This document shows, piece by piece, positions 1 to 8,128 of a stretch of DNA of 24,130 nucleotides (positions are counted from its first letter, which is position 1; every line of letters begins with the position of its first letter). The notes under the pieces were generated by a model. That model saw only the letters and a program-made list of their open reading frames with translations, did no database searches and was not told the DNA's origin. The position numbers and the translations under genes were made by a program. The DNA is from an uncultured Clostridia bacterium. Lineage in GTDB: Bacteria > Bacillota > Clostridia > Christensenellales > Borkfalkiaceae. Location: contig CAJGCK010000013.1 of the NCBI GenBank assembly GCA_904501795.1, positions 1-24,130 on the forward strand. Reading direction: 5' to 3'.

Positions 1-160
1 AGTTAGCGTAAAGTATAATATCTTCTTTTTTGTTAAAACAGCAAAATACATTTTAACTTTTTCCCTTTAATGAATTTTCATACTTTTTGTCGAAAATACG
101 AAGATTTAGTCTTTTTCTTGTCTTGGTTAAATTTTATGCGATAAAAATCTTCAATATTCT

Positions 161-198
161 AAAAACAAAAAACGCGCTACCAAAAAGGTAACGCGTTT
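161..198 (-). terminator. Rho-independent terminator after parC
   Basis: Arms at 170-181 and 187-198 pair over 12 bp with one mismatch (C opposite A) around a 5-nt loop. Read on the minus strand, the stem is followed by a T-rich run (complement of 161-170). It lies 16 nt past the parC stop, so it should end the parE-parC transcript. The remaining sequence to position 1 is AT-rich with no gene or motif that I recognise. Confidence 0.8.
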
Positions 199-214
199 AT
201 CGCTTAATTATTTA

Positions 215-2632
215 TTAAATTTTGAATACTTTTTCAGGACTACGCTTTTTATTTTCGTTCTTAAGCGTTTTTCCCTTGTTGGTTCTGCCTTCTATACTAA
301 TATCTTCGGTATTAACTGTGAACGGAACGCCAAAGTTATCTACTACCACTAAGTCGAAAGGCTCTTTTACTTGACACGCAAACACAACTTTACCGTCTTT
401 GCCAAGCTCTACGATTTTAACGCCCTTTCTATACCTTGCCATAGGCTCGATATCTACAACTAGCACTCGTTTATAGAAACCAGCATCGGTTATTATAACA
501 AACTCGCCTTCGTCGTCTACTTGCGAAAGGAAGGCTACTCTATCCCCTGCGTTTAGGTTTATTCCCTTAACGCCACCTGCTATTCTACCTTGGGTGGGAA
601 TATCGTTCTTTTCGGCGTTGAGCGCCATACCACGTTCGGTAACGAAAGCTATCGTGGTGTCGGGCAAGTCTTGTTCTACCGACCATAATTGATCGCCTTC
701 TTTTAACTTGATTGCTTGGTAATAGGGTTTTATAACCGAATATTCCGTCCAGTCGGTTTTCTTTATCATACCGTCCTTGGTAAAGAATAATAACTGACCT
801 TGTGGCATTTCGTTCTCGTACACCGCAAAGAACGCCACAGGGTATTCGTTTCGGTGCGCTTCTTTACATACTTCGGTAAACTTAACGCCCTTGTCCCTAT
901 ATCTACACTCGGGTGCGATTTCAAGGTCGATTTTAACGGCGTTACCAAGGTTAGTAAACGCAATAAGCGTTTGGTCGCTCTTCGCCTGAACGCTAAACCT
1001 TAAGAAGTCTTGCGAAGAAATTGAGCCGGCAAACTTTTTAACCGAAGATTTGTAGTTCTTTTCGGTCATCTTTTTAAAGAATCCGTTATCGGTAAAACCA
1101 ACCACCAAGTCGTCCACCGTTTTTAGTTCTTTTTCCACGCTTTCAATATTTATCTCTACGCCACCTTTGATAAGGCTGGTGCGCCTATCTTCGCCGTGCT
1201 TTTTCTTTACTTCGTTTAGTTCGGTTTTAACCACTGCCATCTGCTTCGCTTTGCTTTGGAGTAACGCGGTTAACTGCTCTATTTTTTTGTGTAATTCTTT
1301 TAGTTCTTCTTCTAACTTAGTCGTTTCAAGTTTGGTTAGTCTTGCAAGTCTTAAATCAAGAATAGCGGTCGCTTGAACTTCGGTTAAACTAAAACGTTTT
1401 TTTAGTTTTTCTTTTGCGTCCGCAGTGTTTTGCGAGCCTTTAATTATTTGAACTACTTCGTCTATATTTTTAACGGCAACGATAAGCCCTTCTAAAATAT
1501 GCGCTCTCTCTTTCGCGCGTTCTAAATCAAATTTGGCTCTACGAACAATTACTTCACGCTGATAATTCACGTAGTACCCGATAATCTCGAGCAAACCCAT
1601 TTGGCGCGGTTTTGCGTCCGCAATCGCCACCATGTTTATGCCGTATGAAACTTCTAAATCGCTATTTTTATATAAGTAATTAAGCACCGCCTTAGCATCG
1701 GTATCCTTTTTGAGTTTGATTACCGCGCGCATGCCGTTTCTATCCGATTCGTCTACTACGTCCGCTATACCGCCTAAAACTTCTTTTCTCTCTTCGCGCA
1801 TGTCGGAAATCTTTTTAAGAAGAGTGGCTTTATTCACCTGATAAGGTATTTCTGAAATAACTAAATTTTGTTTATCGCCCGCCTTTTCTATGGTAACTCG
1901 CGCTCTTATTTTGATTTTACCCTTACCCGTCTTATACGCTTCTTCGAGTTCTTCGCCCGCAATTATATATCCGCCCGTTGGAAAATCGGGTGCTTTGATA
2001 TATTCCATCATTTGATTAAGGCTTATCTTGGGATTGTCTATATACGCAATCGTTCCGTCTATTACTTCAACTAGGTTGTGTGGCGGAATATTCGTCGCAA
2101 GCCCAACGGCTATACCCATTGCGCCGTTTACCAAAAGGTTGGGAAATCTACCCGGCAACGTTTGCGGTTCTTCAGAAGTATCGTCGAACGTTAGCGCAAA
2201 GTCTACCGTGTTCTTTTCTATATCCTTTAAAAGTTCCAACGCAAGCGGTTCTAAACGCGCTTCCGTGTACCTATACGCAGCCGCAGAGTCGCCGTCCACC
2301 GTACCAAAGTTACCGTGGCCGTTAACTAACGTTTGGCGCATATTGAAAGGTTGCGCTAATCTAACCAACGCGTCGTAAACCGAACTGTCGCCATGGGGGT
2401 GATATTTACCCAAACATTCACCGACGATTTTTGCGCACTTCTTGTGCGGTTTGTCGGGTTGCAAACCCATTTCGTACATAGCGTATAGTATACGGCGTTG
2501 AACGGGTTTTAATCCGTCTTCTACTCGGGGTAGGGCACGGTCTAAAATAACGTTCTCCGCATACGGTATCATTGAGTTTTTAAAAACTTCGCTTAACGAA
2601 CTGAATATAAGCGTTCCTTTATTTTCTTCCAT
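215..2632 (-). CDS. parC: Type IIA DNA topoisomerase subunit A (topoisomerase IV ParC-like, GyrA/ParC family)
   Basis: This is the DNA breakage-reunion subunit of an ATP-dependent type II topoisomerase; with the B subunit upstream it relaxes, decatenates or supercoils DNA. It has 805 residues, normal for the family. The winged-helix region carries YHPHGDSSVYD (77-87) and the catalytic tyrosine is Tyr122 in YRYTEAR. The quinolone-determining positions are Ser83 and Asp87, as in susceptible enzymes. A coiled-coil region (about 365-480) precedes a C-terminal beta-pinwheel (about 500-790). The usual gyrase box (QRRGGKG) is not visible: the aligned position (531-537) reads VKKFAGS, which favours topoisomerase IV over gyrase. 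A Shine-Dalgarno AAGGGA precedes the ATG, 13 nt after parE. The family is certain; the ParC versus GyrA name is an inference from the missing box. Confidence 0.93.
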   Translation of the reverse strand: MEENKGTLIFSSLSEVFKNSMIPYAENVILDRALPRVEDGLKPVQRRILYAMYEMGLQPDKPHKKCAKIVGECLGKYHPHGDSSVYDALVRLAQPFNMRQTLVNGHGNFGTVDGDSAAAYRYTEARLEPLALELLKDIEKNTVDFALTFDDTSEEPQTLPGRFPNLLVNGAMGIAVGLATNIPPHNLVEVIDGTIAYIDNPKISLNQMMEYIKAPDFPTGGYIIAGEELEEAYKTGKGKIKIRARVTIEKAGDKQNLVISEIPYQVNKATLLKKISDMREERKEVLGGIADVVDESDRNGMRAVIKLKKDTDAKAVLNYLYKNSDLEVSYGINMVAIADAKPRQMGLLEIIGYYVNYQREVIVRRAKFDLERAKERAHILEGLIVAVKNIDEVVQIIKGSQNTADAKEKLKKRFSLTEVQATAILDLRLARLTKLETTKLEEELKELHKKIEQLTALLQSKAKQMAVVKTELNEVKKKHGEDRRTSLIKGGVEINIESVEKELKTVDDLVVGFTDNGFFKKMTEKNYKSSVKKFAGSISSQDFLRFSVQAKSDQTLIAFTNLGNAVKIDLEIAPECRYRDKGVKFTEVCKEAHRNEYPVAFFAVYENEMPQGQLLFFTKDGMIKKTDWTEYSVIKPYYQAIKLKEGDQLWSVEQDLPDTTIAFVTERGMALNAEKNDIPTQGRIAGGVKGINLNAGDRVAFLSQVDDEGEFVIITDAGFYKRVLVVDIEPMARYRKGVKIVELGKDGKVVFACQVKEPFDLVVVDNFGVPFTVNTEDISIEGRTNKGKTLKNENKKRSPEKVFKI

Positions 2633-2645
2633 ATCTTATCCCTTT

Positions 2646-4598
2646 TTAAGAACGTTTGATTTTAGCAAACGAGTCTTCTTTGTTAAAGTTTGCGTGCTCG
2701 AAAATATATTTTTTACGCTCCGCAACTTCGTCGCCCATCAACACGGTTATAAGCCTGTCGGCTTCGGCGGCGTCGTCAATGGTTACTTGCATTAACGAAC
2801 GGGTGCTTGGGTCCATAGTGGTGCTCCATAACTGACCGGGGTTCATCTCGCCCAAACCTTTGTATCGCTGAACTTGATAGCCCTTACCTACCTTTTGAAT
2901 TTTTTCGGCAAGTTGACTGTCGTCGTAGGCATATTCTTCAACGTTGTTTTTGTACACTTTGTAAAGTGGTGGCATGCCTATATAAACGTGCCCCGCCGTA
3001 ATGAGTTCTCGCATATATCTAAAGAAAAACGTTAGTAATAGTATTCTAATATGGCTACCGTCTACGTCCGCATCCGAAAGGATTATTACTTTATGATATT
3101 TTAATCCGCTTATATCAAACTCGGACGCAATTCCCGTACCGAGCGCGCTTATTATAGTGCGAATTTCTTCGTTTTGAAGTATTTGGTCTAACTTTTTCTT
3201 TTCTACGTTAAGTATCTTTCCGCGAAGTGGCAATATCGCTTGCGTTTGACGAACCCTTGCTTGTTTTGCGCTTCCGCCCGCCGAGTCACCTTCTACTATA
3301 AATAGTTCGTTTAGTTCTGGTTTTTTGCCCGAACAGTTTGCAAGTTTGCCTACCAAGTTTTGTGCTTCTATGCTCTTAGACGCCCTTGCTATCTCTTTCG
3401 CTTTTTTAGCGGCAAGCCTTGCCTTAGCGGCGGATAACGCCTTGTTTAATATCGTTTCAAACACTTTAACGCGTTTTTTATCTTTCATCAATTCGCCAAG
3501 TTGGGTCACCGTAACGTGTTCAACCGCCGGTCGTGCTTCCGGATTGCCAAGTTTGGTTTTGGTTTGACCTTCAAATTGAACGGACTGCATTTTTACCGAA
3601 ATTATCGCCGTTAAACCTTCCTTAAAATCGTCGCCCAACAAATTGTCGTCTTTTTCTTTTAATATGTTTTTATCCCGTGCAAACTCGTTTAATATCCTTG
3701 TTAGCCCCGAACGAAAACCCGTTTCGTGCATACCGCCTTCCGCCGTCGGTATATTATTTACGTAAGAATATACGCTATCAACGTACGCGTCGGTATACTG
3801 AACGGCAAGTTCAACCACTATCCCGTCCTTTTCCGCTTGAGCGTACAACGGCTCTTGATACAACACGCTTTTGCCTGCGTTGAGATACTTTACAAAGTCA
3901 ACGAGTCCGCCGTCAAACTTAAATATTTGCCTGTACTCTAAACTTTCATCGTAAAACTCTATCTCCAAACCTTTGTTCAAAAAAGCAAGTTCTTTTAACC
4001 GTTTAAGTATGGTCTCCGATGAGAATTTTATCGTTTCGAAAACGGTTGCGTCGGGCATAAACCTAACGAACGTTCCCTTCTTTTTGGTTTTAATTTTAGT
4101 GTCTTTAAGCGGTGCAACGGGGACGCCTGATTTTACTTTGCCCGTTTCTTTATCAAGATAACTTCTAAACTCCATTTGGTATATGGTGTTTTTATACACT
4201 TCTACTTTAAGCCACTCCGAAAGCGCGTTGGTAACCGATGCGCCAACACCGTGCAACCCGCCCGAGTAGTTATAATTATCCGAATCGAACTTTCCGCCCG
4301 CATGCAACTGCGTAAATACGACTTGAACGCCCGATACTCCCGCCTTAGAGTGTAGGTCGATTGGTATGCCACGCCCGTTGTCTTCAACCGAAGCACTACC
4401 GTCTTTATGCAAAGTAACCGTTACTTTGTTTGCAAAACCGTTTGCCGCTTCGTCTATAGCGTTGTCTACTATTTCCCAAAGTATGTGGTGAAGCCCGCGA
4501 ACGCTGGTCGTACCTATATACATACCTGGGCGCATGCGCACCGCGTCTAGCCCTTCGAGTATTTTAATGTCTTCCGCTTTATAACTGTTTTTTGCCAT
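2646..4598 (-). CDS. parE: Type IIA DNA topoisomerase subunit B (ParE/GyrB family ATPase)
   Basis: This is the ATPase and TOPRIM subunit that pairs with the A subunit directly downstream. The GHKL ATPase fold shows Glu42 and Asn46 (WEIVDNAIDEA), DNGRGIP (73-79) and GGLHGVGAS (113-121). The transducer has the QTKTKLGN loop. The TOPRIM domain has the catalytic Glu in EGDSAGGSAK and the metal-binding DADVDG, and the C-terminus has QRYKGLGEMNPGQLW. Its 650 residues match Gram-positive GyrB/ParE. Core motifs look somewhat more GyrB-like than Bacillus ParE. However, there is no dnaA-dnaN-recF context and the partner lacks the gyrase box, so I name it parE; gyrB remains possible. The gene has its own promoter (4642-4670), a leader of about 37 nt and the Shine-Dalgarno GGGAGA. 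Confidence 0.93.
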   Translation of the reverse strand: MAKNSYKAEDIKILEGLDAVRMRPGMYIGTTSVRGLHHILWEIVDNAIDEAANGFANKVTVTLHKDGSASVEDNGRGIPIDLHSKAGVSGVQVVFTQLHAGGKFDSDNYNYSGGLHGVGASVTNALSEWLKVEVYKNTIYQMEFRSYLDKETGKVKSGVPVAPLKDTKIKTKKKGTFVRFMPDATVFETIKFSSETILKRLKELAFLNKGLEIEFYDESLEYRQIFKFDGGLVDFVKYLNAGKSVLYQEPLYAQAEKDGIVVELAVQYTDAYVDSVYSYVNNIPTAEGGMHETGFRSGLTRILNEFARDKNILKEKDDNLLGDDFKEGLTAIISVKMQSVQFEGQTKTKLGNPEARPAVEHVTVTQLGELMKDKKRVKVFETILNKALSAAKARLAAKKAKEIARASKSIEAQNLVGKLANCSGKKPELNELFIVEGDSAGGSAKQARVRQTQAILPLRGKILNVEKKKLDQILQNEEIRTIISALGTGIASEFDISGLKYHKVIILSDADVDGSHIRILLLTFFFRYMRELITAGHVYIGMPPLYKVYKNNVEEYAYDDSQLAEKIQKVGKGYQVQRYKGLGEMNPGQLWSTTMDPSTRSLMQVTIDDAAEADRLITVLMGDEVAERKKYIFEHANFNKEDSFAKIKRS

Positions 4599-4641
4599 TA
4601 GTTTCTCCCAAACTTATATATTGTGACAACATATCTTTTTT

Positions 4642-4670
4642 ATTATACTATATATTGTGGTTTTTTTCAA
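4642..4670 (-). promoter_or_regulatory. Sigma-A-type promoter of parE-parC
   Basis: On the minus strand a -35 TTGAAA (4665-4670) and a perfect -10 TATAAT (4642-4647) are separated by 17 nt. Transcription should start near 4635, giving a leader of about 37 nt before the parE ATG. It lies just downstream of the feo terminator, so the two operons are separate units. Confidence 0.75.
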
Positions 4671-4694
4671 GTTTTTTTATTTATTTTTGTTTTC

Positions 4695-4726
4695 ACAAAA
4701 AGAAAACTCGGCTAAAAAGCCGAGTT
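4695..4726 (-). terminator. Rho-independent terminator of the feo operon
   Basis: A perfect 9-bp stem (4705-4713 with 4718-4726) closes an AAAA loop. On the minus strand it is followed by a T-rich run (complement of 4696-4704). It starts 7 nt after the stop codon of the small Cys-rich gene. Confidence 0.88.
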
Positions 4727-4733
4727 AATTTCT

Positions 4734-4892
4734 TTATTCATCTAATTTTTTATTTTTGTTTCGACACGAACTACAACAACTACAATCGCCCGAACAGCCT
4801 TTCCCGCTCTTTCGACGCAGTATAGCGGATAATATTACACCGCCCACAACAAGCACGCAAAAAACTATCAGTATAATTTCAATTGGTTGCAC
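4734..4892 (-). CDS. FeoB-associated Cys-rich membrane protein (small)
   Basis: A 52-residue protein beginning at GTG, 3 nt after the feoB stop codon (the stop and start are in the same stretch, reading TAGATTGTG). The N-terminal half is one hydrophobic helix (about 4-25), followed by the basic stretch RRK and a cysteine cluster GCSGDCSCCSSC with Cys at 33, 37, 39, 40 and 43. The tail is Lys/Asn-rich. This layout (one membrane helix plus a cytoplasmic Cys cluster directly after feoB) is that of the FeoB-associated Cys-rich family found in Firmicutes and Bacteroidetes. Its role is thought to be in ferrous iron handling at the membrane, possibly standing in for FeoC; that is inference from context. 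A G-rich run overlapping the feoB stop probably serves as ribosome binding site. Confidence 0.82.
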   Translation of the reverse strand: MQPIEIILIVFCVLVVGGVILSAILRRKSGKGCSGDCSCCSSCRNKNKKLDE

Positions 4893-4895
4893 AAT

Positions 4896-7124
4896 CTACC
4901 CCCGTTTTACTATTTTTTTCAGTTTGAATAATAAGAATATTACAACTACAACTGCTAGATAAATAAACGAAGTCCACCACCAACTACCTATAACGTAAAC
5001 TGCCGAAGAAACTATAAACGACGTTGCTATCCAGAATAATAACGTAAAGTTAAAAGTTCTTTTGCCATGAAGTTCGCCTTTTGCCGCCGCAACCGTCGCG
5101 AAACAAGGAATAGTCGTCATGTTAAACGCTATAAACGATAACAACGCGGGTACGGTTATTCCCGTTGCGGTTATCATGGTTGAAACTGCACTTACGCCAC
5201 TTTCGTCTCCAACAAAGGTAAGCGACAAACATCCAGCAAGAGTGCCTAAGGTAGAAACGACGTTTTCTTTGGCAATCAATCCCGTTATACACGCTACTAC
5301 GAAAACCCAACCCGATTGAGAGAGTTGACTACCAAAACCTACTGGAGTAAATATCGGTTGTAATAACATTGAAACGTTTGCTAAAATGCTTTGGTCTATA
5401 CTCTCGTCGGGCAAAAATTCCCAGTGGAACGAAAAGTGACTGATAAACCAAATTACTATGGTCGATGCCAAAATAATGGTAAACGCCTTTTGTATAAAGT
5501 GTTTTGCTTTTTCCCAAAGCAATACCATAAGGTTTCTAAACTGTGGAAGATGATACGCAGGAAGTTCCATTATAAACGGCGGTGTTTCACCCTTTAGAGA
5601 AGTAGAACGCATAAGAAGAACCGAAATTAGCGCCGTCAATACGCCTAAAAGATACATTCCGTAAGTGATTAAATCCACGTTCCCAACGTTAGCAGAAGCA
5701 ACTATCGCGCCTGCAACTGCGGTTAAAATAGGTAGTTTTGCGCCACAACTAAAAAACGGTATAACACGGATTGTTGCAATCTTTTCTTTATCGTCGGCAA
5801 GAGTTCTCGTGTTCATTATTGCAGGAACTGAGCAACCAAAACCCATTATCATAGGTAAAAACGCTCTGCCTGACAACCCGAATTTTCTTAACATTCTATC
5901 AAGTATAAACGCTATTCTTGCCATATAACCGCTGTCTTCTAAAATTGAGAAACACAAGAACAATACCAAAATTTGCGGTAAAAATCCAAGAACTGCAAAA
6001 ATTCCGCCAAGGAATCCGTCTAAAACAAGCCCTTGAACCCACTCGGGAGAGGGGGCTAGCCAGCCAGCAACCGCTTCTGTAATAAATCCAGTAAGCACTT
6101 CAACTAAACCCATTAGGCTTACGCCTGGCGAGTTTATAGCACCCGCACCGAACACCCCTTCAAAAGGCGTTCCTGCTAACGACACCCATTCAGGCGAAAT
6201 AAACGCACCCAAATATAAAAAGTTTTCAGAGAAAGTCACGTGGAATATAGCAAATAGTATTAATAAAAATATCGGTATACCCCATATCTTATGCGTTAAA
6301 ACTTTATCCGCTTTATCCGAAGGAGTTACCACGAATTTCTCGGCGTTTTTACGCTTTAACGTGGGCGAAAAATATTTGGTTATGTATTTATACCTTCCGT
6401 CTGCAACCAAACCTTCGAAATCATCTCCAAACGTGGTATCTGAAAAAGTCTTTTTAAAATTTTGAACCATAGATACCGTGCCTTCGTGCATAACGACTTC
6501 AAGTTCGTCTAACTCGGCAAGTTTTACGGCGTGAAATAAAGGGTCTTTTACGCCCTGTCCTTCTAGCGCAATTTTAACGTCGCCTATAAGATGACGTAAT
6601 TCTTGGTTTTCAATTACCGTTTCACCTTTCCTTTTTTGCTTGCACGACTCTAACGCACGCTCCATTAGTTTATCTACGTTTTTCCCTTTAAGCGCCGAAA
6701 TCTTAATCACTGGAATTTTTAACCGACGCTCTAGTTCTTTAACGTCTATATTGTCGCCACGTTTCTCAACTACGTCTATCATATTAAGCGCAATCACGAT
6801 AGGCACGTCTATTTCCATTATTTGAGTGGTTAAATATAAATTTCTCTCTAAGTTAGTTGCGTCTATTATATTTATAACGCAATCCGGTCTTTCATCTAAT
6901 ATGTAGTTTCTTGCAATTACTTCTTCTTGAGTGTATGGCGAAAGAGAATATATACCCGGTAAATCTACAACTAAAACGGGTTCATCCGTCTTTCTATAAG
7001 TGCCTTCCCTTTTATCTACAGTAACCCCTGGCCAGTTGCCTACGTGGGCAGTAGAACCGGTTAAAGCGTTAAACAACGTTGTTTTGCCACTGTTGGGGTT
7101 GCCCGCTAATGCAAATTTATACAT
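4896..7124 (-). CDS. feoB: Ferrous iron transport protein B (FeoB)
   Basis: This is the main permease for Fe(II) uptake across the cytoplasmic membrane, with an N-terminal G-protein domain. The GTPase motifs are visible: G1 GNPNSGKTT (8-16), G2 Thr35 in GVTV, G3 DLPG (54-57) and G4 NMID (114-117). A helical regulatory domain follows, then a membrane part with many hydrophobic segments from about residue 290 to the end. The membrane part contains the two family Gate regions, including GFGCSVPAIMNTRTL and the later PCFATVAA. Its 742 residues are typical. The start codon overlaps the end of feoA by 8 nt, and its Shine-Dalgarno GGAGGT lies inside feoA, so translation is probably coupled. Identification is secure. 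Confidence 0.97.
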   Translation of the reverse strand: MYKFALAGNPNSGKTTLFNALTGSTAHVGNWPGVTVDKREGTYRKTDEPVLVVDLPGIYSLSPYTQEEVIARNYILDERPDCVINIIDATNLERNLYLTTQIMEIDVPIVIALNMIDVVEKRGDNIDVKELERRLKIPVIKISALKGKNVDKLMERALESCKQKRKGETVIENQELRHLIGDVKIALEGQGVKDPLFHAVKLAELDELEVVMHEGTVSMVQNFKKTFSDTTFGDDFEGLVADGRYKYITKYFSPTLKRKNAEKFVVTPSDKADKVLTHKIWGIPIFLLILFAIFHVTFSENFLYLGAFISPEWVSLAGTPFEGVFGAGAINSPGVSLMGLVEVLTGFITEAVAGWLAPSPEWVQGLVLDGFLGGIFAVLGFLPQILVLFLCFSILEDSGYMARIAFILDRMLRKFGLSGRAFLPMIMGFGCSVPAIMNTRTLADDKEKIATIRVIPFFSCGAKLPILTAVAGAIVASANVGNVDLITYGMYLLGVLTALISVLLMRSTSLKGETPPFIMELPAYHLPQFRNLMVLLWEKAKHFIQKAFTIILASTIVIWFISHFSFHWEFLPDESIDQSILANVSMLLQPIFTPVGFGSQLSQSGWVFVVACITGLIAKENVVSTLGTLAGCLSLTFVGDESGVSAVSTMITATGITVPALLSFIAFNMTTIPCFATVAAAKGELHGKRTFNFTLLFWIATSFIVSSAVYVIGSWWWTSFIYLAVVVVIFLLFKLKKIVKRG

Positions 7125-7353
7125 GCTTTACCTCCATCGTTACGCAAGATGCTTCTGCTTTGCGCAAAGAAAGTTCGTAACTTCTAACAGTTATTTCTAA
7201 AGGATCGCCAAGTGGAGCTTTTTTTCTTAAATAAATTTCCGCACCGTTGGTTATACCCATATCGTATAGCCTGCGCTTTAACTTGCGCTCGCCTTCAACT
7301 TTTACAACAACGCCACTTTCACCTACGATAAATTTATCTAAAGTTTTTTGCAT
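7117..7353 (-). CDS. feoA: Ferrous iron transport protein A (FeoA)
   Basis: A 78-residue SH3-like cytoplasmic protein that accompanies FeoB and is thought to modulate it. Typical FeoA features are the LKRRLYDMGITNGAEI and KKAPLGDPLEI segments. I chose the ATG at 7353 because a strong AGGAGG (7359-7364) lies 5 nt upstream. A GTG two codons earlier overlaps that Shine-Dalgarno and is unlikely to be used. It is the first gene of the feo operon and overlaps feoB by 8 nt. Expression should come from the TTGACA/TAATAT promoter at 7406-7434. Confidence 0.95.
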   Translation of the reverse strand: MQKTLDKFIVGESGVVVKVEGERKLKRRLYDMGITNGAEIYLRKKAPLGDPLEITVRSYELSLRKAEASCVTMEVKHV

Positions 7354-7376
7354 AAACACCTCCTAAGTACCAAAAC

Positions 7377-7392
7377 GTGAAACTTATTTCAC
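7377..7392. promoter_or_regulatory. Palindromic operator candidate 1 (feo leader)
   Basis: GTGAAACTTATTTCAC is a perfect 6-4-6 palindrome, followed by TTTTT. It falls about 8 to 23 nt downstream of the predicted feo transcription start, a position suited to repression. A close copy lies upstream of the promoter. The sequence does not match the classical Fur or DtxR/IdeR boxes that I know. The TetR-family protein encoded next door, or an iron regulator elsewhere, could bind it. Confidence 0.5.
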
Positions 7393-7399
7393 TTTTTAC

Positions 7400-7413
7400 G
7401 GTAACATATTACC
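7400..7413. promoter_or_regulatory. Short palindrome overlapping the feo -10 box
   Basis: GGTAACATATTACC has 5-bp arms around CATA and covers the feo -10 element (7406-7411). A protein bound here would compete with RNA polymerase. The short length means that chance is possible. Confidence 0.3.
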
Positions 7414-7434
7414 ATTTATATTCAGTCGTGTCAA
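7406..7434 (-). promoter_or_regulatory. Sigma-A-type promoter of feoA-feoB
   Basis: On the minus strand a consensus -35 TTGACA (7429-7434) lies 17 nt from the -10 TAATAT (7406-7411). The predicted start is near 7399, giving a leader of about 45 nt before the feoA ATG. Palindromes lie on both sides and over the -10, suggesting tight control. Confidence 0.75.
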
Positions 7435-7441
7435 GTAAAAT

Positions 7442-7457
7442 GCGAAAGTTTTTTCAC
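7442..7457. promoter_or_regulatory. Palindromic operator candidate 2 (upstream of feo -35)
   Basis: GCGAAAGTTTTTTCAC matches operator candidate 1 at 13 of 16 positions, and both copies are followed by a T-run in the same orientation. Start-to-start spacing is 65 bp, close to six helical turns, so both copies would face the same side of the DNA and straddle the feo promoter. A weaker third copy (GGAAAAATTTTTTGAC) lies at 7464-7479, 22 bp further on and just before the tetR -35. Confidence 0.4.
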
Positions 7458-7486
7458 TTTTTTGGAAAAATTTTTTGACTTTTCTA

Positions 7487-7515
7487 TTGCCTTTTGTTTA
7501 CGAATAGTATATAAT
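7487..7515 (+). promoter_or_regulatory. Sigma-A-type promoter of the tetR gene
   Basis: A -35 TTGCCT (7487-7492), a 17-nt spacer and a perfect -10 TATAAT (7510-7515). The predicted transcription start is near 7522, only about 4 nt before the ATG at 7526. There is no room for, and no sign of, a Shine-Dalgarno sequence, so the mRNA would be nearly leaderless. Confidence 0.6.
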
Positions 7516-7525
7516 TAGTATAATC

Positions 7526-8125
7526 ATGAAAAACGAGATAAGACAACCTAGACAGGGGCGTTCTATTGAAACTAAAAATAAGATAATAGAAGCTAGCTAC
7601 CGTTTATTCTCGGAAGTTGGGTATTACGGCACGAATACTGCCGAAATAGCCAAGGAAGCGGGCGTTTCAACGGGAATTGTCTATGGATATTTCAAAGACA
7701 AACGTGATATTTTAATCGACGTTTTGGCAAAATACATAAAAAAAGTTTTCGAGCCGTTTTTAACGATGGTGGAAAAACTTTCCGCGCCGATTGATTTTAG
7801 CGTGTTTATTCCTAAAATTTTAGAGCAAACTATTAAGACTCATAAAAATAACGGGAAAATGCACGAAGCGCTTCACTCTTTGCGGTTTATGGATAGCGAA
7901 GTTAATAGTCAGTTTATTAAATTAGAAGATGATATCACGTTAAAAATCGCTTCAAAAATAAAAGCGCTTGGAATGGATGTTGATAACCCGATTGAAAAAA
8001 TTCATTTTGCAATGGATATCGTTCAATCGTTTTCACACGAGTTTGTCTTTGATAAGCACGACTATATTGATTATACCATTATGAAGAAAAAGGTTATTGA
8101 AACCTTAATAGGATTATTTGATTAA
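7526..8125 (+). CDS. TetR/AcrR-family transcriptional regulator
   Basis: A 199-residue repressor-type protein. The N-terminal helix-turn-helix is clear (about 17-62): IIEASYRLFSEVGYYGTNTAEI followed by the recognition-helix region EAGVSTGIVYGYFKDKRDIL. The C-terminal two thirds is the variable, helical ligand-binding part, so the ligand cannot be read from sequence. It is divergent from feo and sits 3 nt before the glycosyltransferase gene, with which it is probably co-transcribed. TetR proteins often bind palindromes in the adjacent divergent promoter region, and the GTGAAA-N4-TTTCAC repeats there are the natural candidates; this is inference. No ribosome binding site is visible upstream of the ATG. 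Confidence 0.9.
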   Translation: MKNEIRQPRQGRSIETKNKIIEASYRLFSEVGYYGTNTAEIAKEAGVSTGIVYGYFKDKRDILIDVLAKYIKKVFEPFLTMVEKLSAPIDFSVFIPKILEQTIKTHKNNGKMHEALHSLRFMDSEVNSQFIKLEDDITLKIASKIKALGMDVDNPIEKIHFAMDIVQSFSHEFVFDKHDYIDYTIMKKKVIETLIGLFD

Positions 8126-8128
8126 ATT

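Noticed and set aside
2028..2378. 116-codon open frame opposite parC
   Set aside because: It lies entirely antisense to conserved catalytic sequence of the A subunit and has no family resemblance or ribosome binding site.
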